Origin: Thiotrichales bacterium | GTDB taxonomy: Bacteria; Pseudomonadota; Gammaproteobacteria; UWMA-0217 | Length of the DNA: 5,600 nucleotides | Direction: 5' to 3' | Assembly: GCA_024763135.1 (NCBI GenBank) | Contig: JANTGD010000257.1 | Span: 1-5,600 of the forward strand | Shown: one piece after another, positions 5,480 through 5,600 of the stretch | Position numbering within the stretch: the first letter of the stretch is position 1 | Layout: every line of letters begins with the position of its first letter | The notes under the pieces: model-generated | The model's input: only the letters and a program-made list of their open reading frames with translations | Databases searched by the model: none | What the model was told of the DNA's origin: nothing | Position numbers and translations under genes: made by a program

Positions 5480-5600
5480 CCCTGATCCTAAAAACCTCAG
5501 TTCGATCACAAAAGTCCACGCAAGCTCTTGGTGCACCTGGCAAATCAGAAAAACCTCTCATCACCAATAAGGTGACCACGAGTTTTTCCGATTCACCATG
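5480..5600. repeat. Long palindromic (MITE-like) repeat, copy 2, right end cut by the window
   Basis: Positions 5520-5600 match 1-81 with five differences. The left extension 5480-5519 pairs, by inverted complementarity and without gaps, with 98-137 of the first copy (for example ATCCTA 5485-5490 with TAGGAT 127-132, and CAGTT 5498-5502 with AACTG 115-119). This marks the left boundary at about 5480. The right half beyond 5600 is not visible. It lies 193 bp downstream of tas in the same orientation as copy 1. Confidence 0.75.

Noticed and set aside
1..5600. Composite transposon made of the two repeats and the genes between them
   Set aside because: The repeats encode no transposase, the enclosed genes look like ordinary chromosomal genes, and both copies are cut by the window. 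Two insertions of a common repeat is the simpler reading.

Overview
The window looks like chromosomal DNA of a gammaproteobacterium. TrmB and the Tas-type aldo/keto reductase align closely, from memory, with their E. coli counterparts, and the phosphoribulokinase is the short proteobacterial class I type. The kinase is compatible with a Calvin-cycle autotroph such as a sulfur oxidiser, but heterotrophs also carry such genes, so lifestyle is not settled. No phage, CRISPR, rRNA or tRNA genes were seen.

Layout: (1) 1-137 is one cut copy of a long palindromic repeat. (2) 271-699, minus strand, is a Fur-superfamily repressor that lacks the structural-zinc cysteines (Irr-like), with a good promoter abutting its start codon and an inverted repeat in the promoter spacer. 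(3) 840-1544 is trmB, divergent from the repressor. (4) 1545-2159 has no intact gene. It holds a cluster of inverted repeats (1691-1803) and, on the minus strand, what may be the C-terminal remnant of a transposase (1867-2079). (5) 2160-3044 is phosphoribulokinase, closed by a strong intrinsic terminator at 3070-3098. (6) 3125-4252 encodes a FIST sensory-domain protein that overlaps by 4 bp a Tas-like aldo/keto reductase (4249-5286). (7) 5287-5479 holds nothing recognisable. (8) 5480-5600 is the left part of a second copy of the palindromic repeat, in the same orientation as the first.

The genes do not form one pathway: a metal/haem-type regulator, a tRNA modification enzyme, a Calvin-cycle kinase and a sensor/oxidoreductase pair sit side by side. 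The least ordinary signals are three. The first is the two cut copies of a roughly 176-bp hairpin repeat, whose imperfections are mostly G-U compatible on only one strand. The second is an in-frame U UUU UUA slippery heptamer exactly at the FIST/tas junction, where a -1 shift would fuse the two proteins. The third is a strong terminator only 26 bp upstream of the FIST start codon.
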